Below, one piece after another: positions 8,096-15,858 of a stretch of DNA of 39,079 nt. Origin of the DNA: an uncultured Trueperaceae bacterium (GTDB lineage Bacteria; Deinococcota; Deinococci; Deinococcales; Trueperaceae); contig CAJXOA010000022.1 of NCBI GenBank assembly GCA_913057685.1, forward strand, positions 1 to 39,079, read 5' to 3'. Position 1 is the first letter of the stretch. Every line of letters starts with the position of its first letter. The notes below the pieces were generated by a model. The model did not search any database and was not told where the DNA came from. It saw only the letters and a program-made list of their open reading frames with translations. Position numbers and translations under genes: made by a program.

Positions 8096-9316
8096 CTAGC
8101 GCGGCCGCAACCGCACCACCTCGAGCGCGCCCTCGGCGCGCACCACCAGCACGTCCCGCACCCCCTCGACCGGCGCGCCCACCAGGGCGCGCCACGTCGT
8201 GTCCCCCACCCCCAACCGGGTCCACGTCCCGTCCGGCTCCGCCCGCCAGCCGTCGCCCACCACGACGTCGGTCGGGCTCGCATCGGTCGGGCTCGCCTGC
8301 ACCGGACTCGCATCGGTCGGACTCACGTCGGTCGGACTCGGCTCGCTCGCGCTCGCATCGCTCGGGCTCGCATCCGTCGGGCTCGCATCCACCACGCTCG
8401 CATCCACCGGGTTCGCGTCGGTCGGGCTCGCGTCGGTCGGGCTGGGGTCGCTCGCGGGCGGCACCACGACCACCTCGCCATCCACCAACCGCAGCCACGC
8501 CGGCGCCGGGGCGGGCGGCGGCGCACCGAACCAGGCGTCCGCGTCGCGCGCGTCGAACGACGCCTCGCGCCGCAGGACGCCCGCCACCTCCCCCCGCTCC
8601 GCGCCGGGGGGGACGCGCGACCACACCCGCAGGTGGCGCGACCCCACCTCCCCCCGCACCGCCTCCGCCTGCAACCGACCGGGGTCCACCCCCAAGGCGT
8701 CCGCCAGGAGCCGGAGGCGCTGCCGCGCCAGCGCCTCCCGCACGTCCGGCGCGTCCCCCTCCGACGCCGTCCCGTCCAGCGGGTAGGTGGTCCACACCAC
8801 CCGGCCGCCCCCCTCGATCGGGGCGGCCCGGTACGCCTCGAACGCCGTCCCCACCCCCGGCAGTTCGTAGCGGCCGACGGCGTCGTCGGGGCCGTAGCGC
8901 ACCGCGACGGCGTCCCCCCACGCCAGCAGGGTCGCGGTCGCGTCCCCCGACACGCGCGCGACCCGCGCCGGCGCGAGCGGCAGGATCCCGGCGGGGATCG
9001 CCTCCGCCAACGCCGGGCGGGGCGCCCCCCCGACCCGCGCCCCGAGCGCGCGGGCGTAGCGGTCCGCCGTCGCGCGATCGCCGAACGCCGCGACCCGCAC
9101 GCGGTACACCGCGCCCGCGGCCCCCTCCGCCCGCACCACGTAGCTCGGGAAGCCGTCGCGCAGCAGGTCGCCCGACACCTGGATCGCCGCCTCCGGGTCG
9201 CTGAGCGCCGCGACCTGCACCGTGTACGGCGCGAGCAGGTCCTGCGCCGCCGCCCCCCCGAACGCCAGCGCGGCGGCCGCCCCGGCGGCCGCGAGGCGCC
9301 GCACCGCACGCCGCAT
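8096..9316 (-). CDS. Exported SPOR-domain protein with pentapeptide repeats
   Basis: A 406-aa protein with a signal peptide (RR, then a hydrophobic Ala-rich core ending GGAAAQ near residue 25). A SPOR-like domain follows at about 28-95 (YTVQVAALSD, then VYRVRVAAFGDRATADRYA). SPOR domains bind denuded septal peptidoglycan, so a cell-wall role is likely. The middle part is unrecognised. Near the C-terminus come twelve Ser-Pro-Thr-Asp-Ala-like pentapeptides, then a short Trp-containing domain (GDGWRAEPDGTWTRL). The ATG overlaps the permease stop by one base (TGATG), so it is the last gene of an ABC transporter operon. The protein may be the periplasmic partner of that transporter, but this is inference. 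Confidence 0.75.
   Translation of the reverse strand: MRRAVRRLAAAGAAAALAFGGAAAQDLLAPYTVQVAALSDPEAAIQVSGDLLRDGFPSYVVRAEGAAGAVYRVRVAAFGDRATADRYARALGARVGGAPRPALAEAIPAGILPLAPARVARVSGDATATLLAWGDAVAVRYGPDDAVGRYELPGVGTAFEAYRAAPIEGGGRVVWTTYPLDGTASEGDAPDVREALARQRLRLLADALGVDPGRLQAEAVRGEVGSRHLRVWSRVPPGAERGEVAGVLRREASFDARDADAWFGAPPPAPAPAWLRLVDGEVVVVPPASDPSPTDASPTDANPVDASVVDASPTDASPSDASASEPSPTDVSPTDASPVQASPTDASPTDVVVGDGWRAEPDGTWTRLGVGDTTWRALVGAPVEGVRDVLVVRAEGALEVVRLRPR
8264..8443. repeat. 12 x 15-bp coding tandem repeat in the SPOR gene
   Basis: Twelve in-frame 15-bp units encode pentapeptides such as SPTDA, NPVDA, SVVDA, SPSDA, SASEP and SPVQA. Ser at position 1 is almost invariant, and Pro at 2 and Asp at 4 are frequent. 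It is probably a flexible, possibly O-modified spacer in the periplasm. Such a tract should vary in length between strains. Confidence 0.85.
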
Positions 9317-10089
9317 CAGAAGTCCTTCCTCTCGAACACCAGCACCGCCGCCGCCGCGAACGCCGCGCCGTACAGCGCGATCAACGCCGCCACCCACCCG
9401 GGGCCCGCCACCGGATCGACGTACGCCGACAGGTGCCGCGTCAACAGGTACGGCTCGACGCCCGGCAGGATCACCAGCAGGTCCATCACGATCAACGTCG
9501 CGAGGGTCGCCAGCGCCCCGCTGGCGGCGTTCATCGTCAACACCGTCGCCAGGACCGCCAACAGCGCGACCGGCAACAGCGACGCCGCCGCCCACGCGTA
9601 CGCGCCCACCAACTCCGCCCACGCCGCGCCGGGCGCGAGCATCCCGACGCCCGCCAGGCCGCCCGGCCCGACGCCGGTCCCCCCGACGAACGCGCCGAAC
9701 CCGTACGGGGCGCCCGCCACCAGCGACGCGGCGAAGAACCACCCCAACGCCGCGAACGGGACGACCGCGACCACCGTCATCTTCGCCGCCAACCAGGCCG
9801 AGCGCGTCACCGGCCGCAGCAGCACCGTCGGCAGCGTCCCGTGCGTCACCTCCACCCCCACCAACTCCGCCGCCACGATCGCCACGATCAACGGCATCAG
9901 GAACTCCATCGCCGACGCGAGCCCCAAGCCCGGCACCTGGAAGCCGGAGACGATCGCGACGCCGTAGACGTCGAAGATGCCGGGCGCGTACCCCCACAAC
10001 CAGGGGAACCCCGCCAACACCAGCGCCGCGCCGCGCACGCTCGTGAGTTGAGCGAGCTTGCGGGCCTCCATGCGCAGCAGCGCCGTCAC
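9316..10089 (-). CDS. ABC transporter permease (ABC-2 type)
   Basis: A 257-aa integral membrane protein with about six hydrophobic segments and almost no soluble domain. The N-terminus LLRMEARKLAQLTSVRG and the cytoplasmic stretch VEVTHGTLPTVLLRPVTRSAWLAAKM are typical of ABC-2 permeases of the DrrB/NatB/YhaP type. The GTG overlaps the stop of the ATPase gene by 4 nt (GTGA), and the stop overlaps the SPOR gene start. Together with the adjacent ATPase it should form an exporter; the cargo is unknown. Confidence 0.85.
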   Translation of the reverse strand: MTALLRMEARKLAQLTSVRGAALVLAGFPWLWGYAPGIFDVYGVAIVSGFQVPGLGLASAMEFLMPLIVAIVAAELVGVEVTHGTLPTVLLRPVTRSAWLAAKMTVVAVVPFAALGWFFAASLVAGAPYGFGAFVGGTGVGPGGLAGVGMLAPGAAWAELVGAYAWAAASLLPVALLAVLATVLTMNAASGALATLATLIVMDLLVILPGVEPYLLTRHLSAYVDPVAGPGWVAALIALYGAAFAAAAVLVFERKDF

Positions 10090-11081
10090 GCGACCCCCAC
10101 CCCCCGGCGTTCGTGGATTCGGTCGCGGTAGTACGCCCGCAGGTCGAAGACGTCCTCGCGGACCTCCACCACCGCGCACCCCGCGGCGACCAACGCCGCG
10201 GTGGCGCGCGCCGCGACCGCCGCCTCGTCGCCGCCCTCCGGCCGCGCGACGCGCCAACGCACGCCCTCGCCACGCGGGTCGTGACGCGCGTCGCGGACCG
10301 CCTCCAGCCCCACCCCGGCGAGCGCCGCGACGGCGGCGTCGGCGTCGCCGACCACCGCGCGGTAGCGACCCCGCCGCGCGACGAGGTCCACCTCGTCGAT
10401 CAGGGCGCCCTCCTCCAGGATCCCCGCGCGCGAGCCGTACCGCGCGACCTCGTCGAGGTGGTGCGTCGACAACACCACCGCCGCCCCCTCCGCCGCCGCG
10501 TCGCGCAGGGCGCGGTGGACGACGTGCAGCGACAACGGATCCATGCCGCTGGCCGGCTCGTCGAGGATCAGCACGTCCGGCGCCGCCAGCAGGGCGGCGG
10601 CCACCCCGAGGCGCTGCCGCATCCCGAGGCTGTACGTCGCGACCCGCCGGTCGGCGTCCGCCTCGAGCTCCACGAGCGCCAACAGGGCATCGATGCGGCC
10701 GGCCGGCACGCCGCCCGCGAGGCGGGCGTGGAGGCGCAGGTTCGTCCGGCCGGTCCACCACGGGTAGAAGGCGGCGGGCGCCTCGACGACCGCGCCCAGG
10801 CGCCGCCGGACCCCCGGTTCGCGTTGCGGGTCGGTCCCCAACATCGTCACCGTTCCCGACGTCGCGAACGCCAAGCCCGACAACAGCCGAATGACGGTCG
10901 TCTTCCCCGCCCCGTTCGGGCCCACCAGGGCGTACACCTCGCCCGGCGCGACCGCCAACGACACGCCCTGCACCACCGTCCGAGCGCCGTAGCGCTTGAC
11001 GAGGTCGGTGGCGGCGAGCGCCGGCGCGGCCGACGCGCCGCCGGCGGGCGGCGCCTGGGGGGGCGGGGGCGAGGCGTCCAC
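10086..11081 (-). CDS. ABC transporter ATP-binding protein (export type)
   Basis: A 331-aa ATPase. After a Pro/Ala-rich N-terminal tail of about 20 residues it has Walker A GPNGAGKT (54-61), signature YSLGMRQRL (150-158), Walker B VLILDEPASGMDP (170-182) and an H-loop STHHLDEV. The LGMRQ signature and the roughly 100-residue C-terminal domain after the NBD are typical of ATPases paired with ABC-2 permeases (CcmA/DrrA-like). GTG start at 11081. TAGACT ends 6 nt upstream, giving this three-gene unit its own leaderless promoter. Confidence 0.9.
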   Translation of the reverse strand: MDASPPPPQAPPAGGASAAPALAATDLVKRYGARTVVQGVSLAVAPGEVYALVGPNGAGKTTVIRLLSGLAFATSGTVTMLGTDPQREPGVRRRLGAVVEAPAAFYPWWTGRTNLRLHARLAGGVPAGRIDALLALVELEADADRRVATYSLGMRQRLGVAAALLAAPDVLILDEPASGMDPLSLHVVHRALRDAAAEGAAVVLSTHHLDEVARYGSRAGILEEGALIDEVDLVARRGRYRAVVGDADAAVAALAGVGLEAVRDARHDPRGEGVRWRVARPEGGDEAAVAARATAALVAAGCAVVEVREDVFDLRAYYRDRIHERRGVGVA

Positions 11082-11087
11082 GGCCGC

Positions 11088-11093
11088 AGTCTA
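11088..11093 (-). promoter_or_regulatory. -10 element of the ABC transporter operon; begins with the preceding gene's TAG stop
   Basis: TAGACT is followed by 6 nt and the GTG at 11081. Its first three bases (11093-11091) are the TAG stop codon of the 2-phosphoglycerate kinase gene. Confidence 0.6.
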
Positions 11094-12533
11094 CGCGTCC
11101 GGCGCGTCCCCCGAGCGCGCGGCGAGCACGGCGTCGAGGACGTGCTCCACCGCGCGGTCGGCGGCGTCGTCGAGGTCCGCGACGTCGAGGACCGGCACGT
11201 CGGCCTCCGTCGCGCGGCGCTCCAACCAGCGCTGCACCATGCGGATCTCCGCGAAGTGCTCGACGTACGGCGCCTGCGGGCGGCGCGCCCCGGTACGCCC
11301 CTCGCGCACCCCGAAGCGTTCGCGGTGGATGCGTTCGTCGCCGACCACCAGCATCAACTCCACCATCACCGCGCCCGCCACCGGGGCGTGACTGACGCCG
11401 GGCACGACGTGGATGCCCTCCATCACGAGCGACGTCGACTCGGTGACGTTGCGCTCCACGATCGCGCGGATCGCCGTCCCCAACTGCAGCACCTGCTGTT
11501 GGAAGCCGCGCACCACCGCCTTGCGTTTGGGGGTGGCGTCGGGCCGCTCCTCGGGCAGCAACTCCGCCAACCACGCGGTGTAGCTGGACTCGTGCAGGAC
11601 CGGCGCGAGGTCCGCCCCGATCAACGACCGCAACGCCTGCCGGACGGCGTCGGTGGACGTCACCCGCACGATCCCGAGGCGGTAGGCGAGCTCCGCGGCG
11701 AACTCCGACTTGCCGACGCCCGCCGTCCCGCCGATCATCACGACGATCGGCCGGTCGGGCCGCCGCACCACCCGCATGAGGTCGTAGCGGCGGGCGAAGT
11801 CCTCCCCCGCCTCCTCCGCGAGGGCGTCGTGCACCGCTCGGCGCACGTCGGCGCGCGCGACCTCCCCGCCCGAGGCGCGCCACAACGCCGCCTCCACCCG
11901 CTTGCCCAAGTGGTACGCCATCTCCGGCCCCAAGCCGATCGCGGTGAGCGAGCGCGCGAGGATGCCGCGCGAGTACGGGGTGCGCTCGCCGTCCTCCTCG
12001 ACGACCATCAGGTCGGCGGGGCGGCTGGACGTCGCCTCGTAGCGCAGGCGCATCTCCCGCCCGTAGCGCGCCTCGAGCGCCAACGCGACGCGTTGCGCCA
12101 GTTCGGTGACCGTCAGCGACCGCTCCCCCTCGGCGCGGATCCCCTGCTCCACCTGCTGCGCCAACGCCCACGCCTCCTTGAACGGCAGGTCGAGGGCCTC
12201 GAGGGCGTTCGCCAACTTGCGGAGCGAGAAGCGCCGCTGGCCGCCCCGACGCCGCCGCACCGTGAGCGGCACGAACGACGGCGTGCGCGCCACCCACACG
12301 TCGGCGACGACGTCCCCGACGCGCTCGCGGGCGATGCGCTCGACGATCCGCCGCAGGTCGTCCTCCGCGACGACGTCCGCGTCGCCCCGCCGCACCTCGC
12401 GCTCGACCGCCTGCGCGACCGCCAACGCGTCGTCGGTGTCCGCCCCCGCCGCCTGCAGACCGTCGACGATCCGCCCGACGGAGAACGTCACCCGCCGGTC
12501 GCCGACCTCGACGCGCAGCTCCGGCCCGCTCAC
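11091..12533 (-). CDS. 2-phosphoglycerate kinase-like protein with three ATP-cone-like repeats
   Basis: A 480-aa protein. The C-terminal half is a P-loop kinase with Walker [10 protein letters not shown] (268-276) and downstream VTSTDAVRQ and [10 protein letters not shown] segments, as in archaeal and Deinococcus-Thermus 2-phosphoglycerate kinases, known to make 2,3-bisphosphoglycerate from 2-phosphoglycerate and ATP. The N-terminal half shows three similar helical units (about 14-75, 100-158 and 186-248), each a Leu-rich helix, an 'AxxLAxxVE' helix and a closing acidic helix. These resemble ATP-cone regulatory domains; the first has the best match. GTG start overlaps the Nudix stop (GTGA), so it is third in the mazG operon. 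The physiological use of the product in this organism is not evident from the window. Confidence 0.78.
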   Translation of the reverse strand: MSGPELRVEVGDRRVTFSVGRIVDGLQAAGADTDDALAVAQAVEREVRRGDADVVAEDDLRRIVERIARERVGDVVADVWVARTPSFVPLTVRRRRGGQRRFSLRKLANALEALDLPFKEAWALAQQVEQGIRAEGERSLTVTELAQRVALALEARYGREMRLRYEATSSRPADLMVVEEDGERTPYSRGILARSLTAIGLGPEMAYHLGKRVEAALWRASGGEVARADVRRAVHDALAEEAGEDFARRYDLMRVVRRPDRPIVVMIGGTAGVGKSEFAAELAYRLGIVRVTSTDAVRQALRSLIGADLAPVLHESSYTAWLAELLPEERPDATPKRKAVVRGFQQQVLQLGTAIRAIVERNVTESTSLVMEGIHVVPGVSHAPVAGAVMVELMLVVGDERIHRERFGVREGRTGARRPQAPYVEHFAEIRMVQRWLERRATEADVPVLDVADLDDAADRAVEHVLDAVLAARSGDAPDA

Positions 12534-13099
12534 GCGCGCCCCTCCGGCCAGCGGTCGAGGAGGTCGTGCAGCACCGTGCCGGTCAACCCCCAGATGCTGC
12601 GTTCGCGCCAGGCGTAGCGCGCCAGGCGGTACGACCGGCCGTCCAGGTGGCGTTCCTCGAACGTCGGGGCGGTCCGCCGCAACTCCGCGAGGGGGACGGT
12701 GAAGACCTCCTCCACCTCCCCGGGGTCGGGCGCGAAGCGTGGCGGCCGCGGGAGGGCGGCGACGACCGGCGTCGCGACGTACTTCGCGGGCGACACGCGC
12801 GGCGCCAACCGCCCCAGGATCGCGCCGCCGGGCACCTCCAGCCCGATCTCCTCGAACGCTTCACGCACCGCGGCGCGCTCCGGGGTCTCCCCCGCCTCCA
12901 GCTTTCCGCCGGGGAACGCGATCTGGCCCGGGTGGGAGGCCAGGTGCTTCGCGCGGGTGATGAACCCCACCTCCAGCCCCGCGTCGCCCCACAAGAGCGG
13001 CACGAGGATCGCCGCCGGCCGGTGGTCGGCGGGCGGCGGGACGTCCGGACGGACGCCCTCCAGCGCGCCGCGCAGGCCGTCGAGCTCCGCCGGCGTCAC
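12530..13099 (-). CDS. Nudix hydrolase, CoA pyrophosphatase-like
   Basis: A 189-aa protein with a full Nudix box at 65-87 (G65, E71, R79-E80, E83-E84, G86). The segment just before it, [17 protein letters not shown], matches the motif that marks the NudL/YeaB coenzyme A diphosphatase group, so hydrolysis of CoA or acyl-CoA to phosphopantetheine and 3',5'-ADP is the best guess. The GTG at 13099 overlaps the mazG TGA (GTGA). The frame stays open further upstream inside mazG, but that part is low-complexity shadow. It sits between mazG and the 2-phosphoglycerate kinase gene, consistent with a nucleotide-sanitation unit. Confidence 0.87.
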   Translation of the reverse strand: MTPAELDGLRGALEGVRPDVPPPADHRPAAILVPLLWGDAGLEVGFITRAKHLASHPGQIAFPGGKLEAGETPERAAVREAFEEIGLEVPGGAILGRLAPRVSPAKYVATPVVAALPRPPRFAPDPGEVEEVFTVPLAELRRTAPTFEERHLDGRSYRLARYAWRERSIWGLTGTVLHDLLDRWPEGRA

Positions 13100-13749
13100 G
13101 CCCCGCCCCCCGCGCCGTGCGGATCGGTCGCCATCGCGTCGGCCCGCCCCGCGAGGCGGACCCGGAGCGCGTCGCGCAGCAGCACCTCCGGGTCGACCCC
13201 CCGGCGTTGCGCGCGGATCGCGAGGGCCAGCAGGGCGTCGGCGAGGGTCGCGTCGTCGTCCGCCCCCTCCGCCGCCCGCGCGAGCGCCGCGTCGTTCGGG
13301 GCCCACGCGAGGGCGTCGGCGAGGCCCGCCCCGCGCGCGAGGGCGGGCAGGTGCACCGGGACGCCGTCGGCGGGGTCGCGGGGCGCGTCGCCCCGCTCCT
13401 CGGCCTTCACCCGCGCCCAGGTGGCCTCGACGTCCGCGGCGTCCTCGGCGCGTTCGTCGCCGAACACGTGCGGGTGGCGACGGACGAGCTTCGCGACGAG
13501 GGCGTCCTCGAGGGTGCCGGCGTCGAAGCGACCGCGTTCCTCACCCAGCACCGCGTGGAAGCCGACGTGCAGCAACACGTCCCCGAGCTCCTCGACGATC
13601 GCGTCGTCGTCGCCGGACCCCAGGGCGTCGACCGCCTCCGCCGCCTCCTCCAGCAACTGCGGGCGGAGGCTCTCGTGGGTCTGCGCCCGGTCCCACGGGC
13701 ACCCGTCGGGCGCCCGGAGGGCGCGCAGGACCTCCAGAAGCCGCTCCAT
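13096..13749 (-). CDS. mazG: Nucleoside triphosphate pyrophosphohydrolase MazG
   Basis: A 217-aa all-alpha NTP pyrophosphatase that converts (d)NTPs to NMP and pyrophosphate. The N-terminal domain has the signature [16 protein letters not shown], the acidic pair EEAAE (34-38) and EELGD (53-57); E35, E38, E54 and D57 would bind magnesium. The second half, with VKAEER and a degenerate second MazG-like helix set, is shorter than in E. coli MazG (263 aa). TAGGCT lies 7 nt before the ATG, so this is the first gene of a leaderless operon followed by the Nudix and kinase genes. Confidence 0.93.
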   Translation of the reverse strand: MERLLEVLRALRAPDGCPWDRAQTHESLRPQLLEEAAEAVDALGSGDDDAIVEELGDVLLHVGFHAVLGEERGRFDAGTLEDALVAKLVRRHPHVFGDERAEDAADVEATWARVKAEERGDAPRDPADGVPVHLPALARGAGLADALAWAPNDAALARAAEGADDDATLADALLALAIRAQRRGVDPEVLLRDALRVRLAGRADAMATDPHGAGGGA

Positions 13750-13756
13750 GGCGGGG

Positions 13757-13762
13757 AGCCTA
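13757..13762 (-). promoter_or_regulatory. -10 element of the mazG operon; begins with the pgeF TAG stop
   Basis: TAGGCT is followed by 7 nt and the ATG at 13749. The first three bases (13762-13760) are the TAG stop codon of the pgeF gene, the same arrangement as at 11088-11093. Confidence 0.6.
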
Positions 13763-14659
13763 CCAGCCGCCGGCCGCGCCCGCCGTCCGCACCCACGCCC
13801 ACTGCCGACCGGTCGCGCCCCCCGCCCGGCGGTGCGAGAAGAAGCGCCCCTCGTCCGCGAGGGTGTCCCACGCCCCGCTTGCGACGTGCGCCCCCTCGAG
13901 CCCCGAGCGCGCCAGCGCCGCGCGGGTGACCGCCTCGAGCGACACCCGCCACCGGTCGTCGGCGGTGGGGTCGGGCCGCGCGACGTCCGCGGGGAAGCCG
14001 GCGTCGGCGAGGGCGGCGACGACCTCCCCGCCGACCTGGTAGCCGGCCCGGCCGGCCGCCCACGCCCCCGCGCCGGCGTGCGGACCGATCGCCGCGTGCA
14101 GCGTCGCGGGGTCGGCGCCGGACCGCGCCACCAACGCCGCGACGGCGGCGTCGACGACGCCGGCCACCAACCCCCTCCAACCGGCGTGCACGGCGGCGAC
14201 CGCCCGCGCGTCGGGCGTCGCGAGCAGGATCGGGACGCAGTCGGCGACCGCGACGACGACGGTGGTGCCGGGGTCGGTCGCGACCAGCGCGTCCCCCTCG
14301 GGCGGCGCGCCGGTCGCGGCGGCCGCGAGGGCGTCGGCGGCGTCGTGCACCGTCGCGCCGTGCACCTGCCGCACCGTGGCGGTGCGGGCGGGGTCGGCGC
14401 CGGCGGCGTGGAGCGCCCGCCGGCGGTTCTCCGCGACGGCGTCCGCGTCGTCGCCGACGTGCGTCGCGAGGTTCAACGAGGCGTACGGCCCGACGCTGAC
14501 GCCCCCCGCGCGGGTCGTGAAGGCGTGCGGGGCGGGGAACGACGCGAGGCGGAGCGGCGCGAGGCCGTCGGCGGACGCCCCCGACCCCGCACCGGACCCA
14601 GCACCGGACCCCGCACCGGACGGCGCACCGGACCCCCGGCCGGACCCCGTGCCGGGCAC
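13760..14659 (-). CDS. pgeF: Laccase-domain purine nucleoside phosphorylase/peptidoglycan editing factor
   Basis: A 299-aa YfiH/PgeF-family protein. It has TRAGG (49-53), the histidine and cysteine metal ligands H100 (VRQVHG), C141 (VADCVPILL) and H158 (AVHAGWRGL), and the C-terminal FFSHRR block. The family is known both as a zinc-dependent nucleoside phosphorylase/deaminase and as an editing factor that prevents misincorporation of serine into muropeptides. The first 30 residues are Gly/Ser/Ala repeats from a 12-bp tandem repeat and are unlikely to be structured. The GTG at 14659 starts one base after the trmB stop (TGACGTG), so it is translated from the trmB mRNA. An alternative start beyond the repeat is possible. 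Confidence 0.88.
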   Translation of the reverse strand: MPGTGSGRGSGAPSGAGSGAGSGAGSGASADGLAPLRLASFPAPHAFTTRAGGVSVGPYASLNLATHVGDDADAVAENRRRALHAAGADPARTATVRQVHGATVHDAADALAAAATGAPPEGDALVATDPGTTVVVAVADCVPILLATPDARAVAAVHAGWRGLVAGVVDAAVAALVARSGADPATLHAAIGPHAGAGAWAAGRAGYQVGGEVVAALADAGFPADVARPDPTADDRWRVSLEAVTRAALARSGLEGAHVASGAWDTLADEGRFFSHRRAGGATGRQWAWVRTAGAAGGW

Positions 14660-14660
14660 G
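14589..14660. repeat. 12-bp tandem repeat at the 5' end of pgeF
   Basis: About six 12-bp units, of form gcaccggacccc on the + strand with single changes, encode the Gly-Ser-Gly-Ala repeats at the PgeF N-terminus. It probably arose by slippage, so copy number may vary between strains. Confidence 0.75.
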
Positions 14661-15692
14661 TCAGTAGTTCCTCGCTTCGACCCGGAGGCCGGCGTCGCGC
14701 TCGAGCCAGGTGGTGACGGCGTGCACCGCGCCGCGCACGGCGGGCGTCACGAGCGGATCGCCGAACGACCCGATCCGCGCGATGAAGCCGTCCTCGCCGC
14801 GCGCCTGCACCTCGACGAGCAACTGCTGCGTGAGGTCGGGCTCGTCGACCGTGACGCGCACCAACAGGCGCCGGTCGCCGCGATCCCCGGCGAGGCTGCG
14901 CGCCACCTCGTGCAGGACGACGTGCCCCCCCTCGTACGGCACGACGGTCTTCTCGAACGGCGGGGCGTCGGGCAGGGTTCCGGAGAACAGCGCGTGCGGC
15001 ATGGTGGCGGGCCTTTCCAGGAGCGGGACGGCGGGGGCGGGCGCGTCGGTACGGACGAAGGCGCGGTAGTGCAGGGGCTTGCCCTGCTCGCGCCACTTCA
15101 GGGCGTACTTCGTTTCGAACACCGCCGCGGGCGGGTCGCGCGGGACGGAACGGAACAACCCCGAGGCGTCCGCCTCCGCCTCGGCGAAGGCGAGGTAGTC
15201 GGGGTGGTCGGTCGCGAGGCGCACCTCGCCGTCTTCGGCGAGGCGGTCGGCGAAGAGCGCGAAGACGTCGCGGCGCAACAGCCGCTTCTCCTCGTGCCGG
15301 CCCTTCGGCCAGGGGTCGGGGAAGTTCACCGTGACGCTCGCGAGGCTGCCGGGGGCGAACAGCTGCCGGACCGCGACCTGCGCGGGGCCCTTGAGGAGCC
15401 GCACGTTCGGGAGCGGCGTGCGGCGGAGCTTCCCGAGGGCGCGGCGGACGCTGACGCCGGACACCTCGATGCCGACGAAGTCGTCGTCGGGGGCGTCCGC
15501 GGCGCGGCGGACGGTGTAGCGCCCGTCGCCGAACCCCACCTCGAGGTGCAGCGGCGCGGTGCGCCCGAACCAGGTCGCCCACGGCGCGGGGAACGGCGAG
15601 CGGCGCCACGGCACCAGGGTGCGTTCCCCGGCGTTCGGGTCGAGGGACGGAGCGAGCGGGTCGTCGGGGGGCGTCGGGGGGTCGGCGGGCAT
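14661..15692 (-). CDS. trmB: tRNA (guanine-N7)-methyltransferase with C-terminal extension
   Basis: A 343-aa SAM-dependent enzyme that makes m7G46 in tRNA. Visible motifs: SAM loop LEVGFGDGRYT (50-60), GIEVS (74-78), the TrmB hallmark VNFPDPWPKGRH (122-133), ATDHPDYL (160-167) and ETKYALKWREQGKPLHY (193-209). The bacterial enzyme usually ends near residue 240; this one continues about 130 residues with a beta-rich domain (EKTVVPYEGGHVVLHEV, LLVRVTVDEPDLTQQLLVEV). Similar extensions occur in Deinococcus-Thermus TrmB. ATG at 15692, with TAGGTT 10 nt upstream. First gene of trmB-pgeF. Confidence 0.93.
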   Translation of the reverse strand: MPADPPTPPDDPLAPSLDPNAGERTLVPWRRSPFPAPWATWFGRTAPLHLEVGFGDGRYTVRRAADAPDDDFVGIEVSGVSVRRALGKLRRTPLPNVRLLKGPAQVAVRQLFAPGSLASVTVNFPDPWPKGRHEEKRLLRRDVFALFADRLAEDGEVRLATDHPDYLAFAEAEADASGLFRSVPRDPPAAVFETKYALKWREQGKPLHYRAFVRTDAPAPAVPLLERPATMPHALFSGTLPDAPPFEKTVVPYEGGHVVLHEVARSLAGDRGDRRLLVRVTVDEPDLTQQLLVEVQARGEDGFIARIGSFGDPLVTPAVRGAVHAVTTWLERDAGLRVEARNY

Positions 15693-15702
15693 GGCGCCCC
15701 CG

Positions 15703-15708
15703 AACCTA
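15703..15708 (-). promoter_or_regulatory. -10 element of trmB-pgeF
   Basis: TAGGTT lies 10 nt before the trmB ATG, the longest spacing among the probable leaderless promoters here. A few leader bases are possible. Confidence 0.45.
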
Positions 15709-15846
15709 CCCCACGAACGCGTCGCGCGGGGCCGTCGAGGACGGCGTGCGGCGTGGGCGCGGCGCCGCGGCGGAGGGCGGGACCCGGAGCGGGGCGAGGG
15801 GCGGGACGCGAGCGGGACGGGGTCCGGAGGGCGCGAAGCCCTCTGG

Positions 15847-15852
15847 TAGCAT
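15847..15852 (+). promoter_or_regulatory. -10 element of the lptF-lptG-lptD operon (leaderless)
   Basis: TAGCAT is followed by 6 nt and the GTG at 15859. The ATG inside the hexamer (15851) is out of frame with lptF. Confidence 0.55.
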
Positions 15853-15858
15853 GCGCGG

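Noticed and set aside
8264-8443. CRISPR-like short repeats
   Set aside because: The 15-bp units are contiguous, in frame and without spacers; they encode a pentapeptide repeat.
10113-12617. 834-aa plus-strand open frame opposite the ABC ATPase and 2-phosphoglycerate kinase genes
   Set aside because: The composition (His/Arg/Gln/Asp-rich) is that of antisense codon readings; the opposite strand has recognised domains.
15851-15853. ATG just before lptF
   Set aside because: It is out of frame with the permease and forms part of the -10 TAGCAT.
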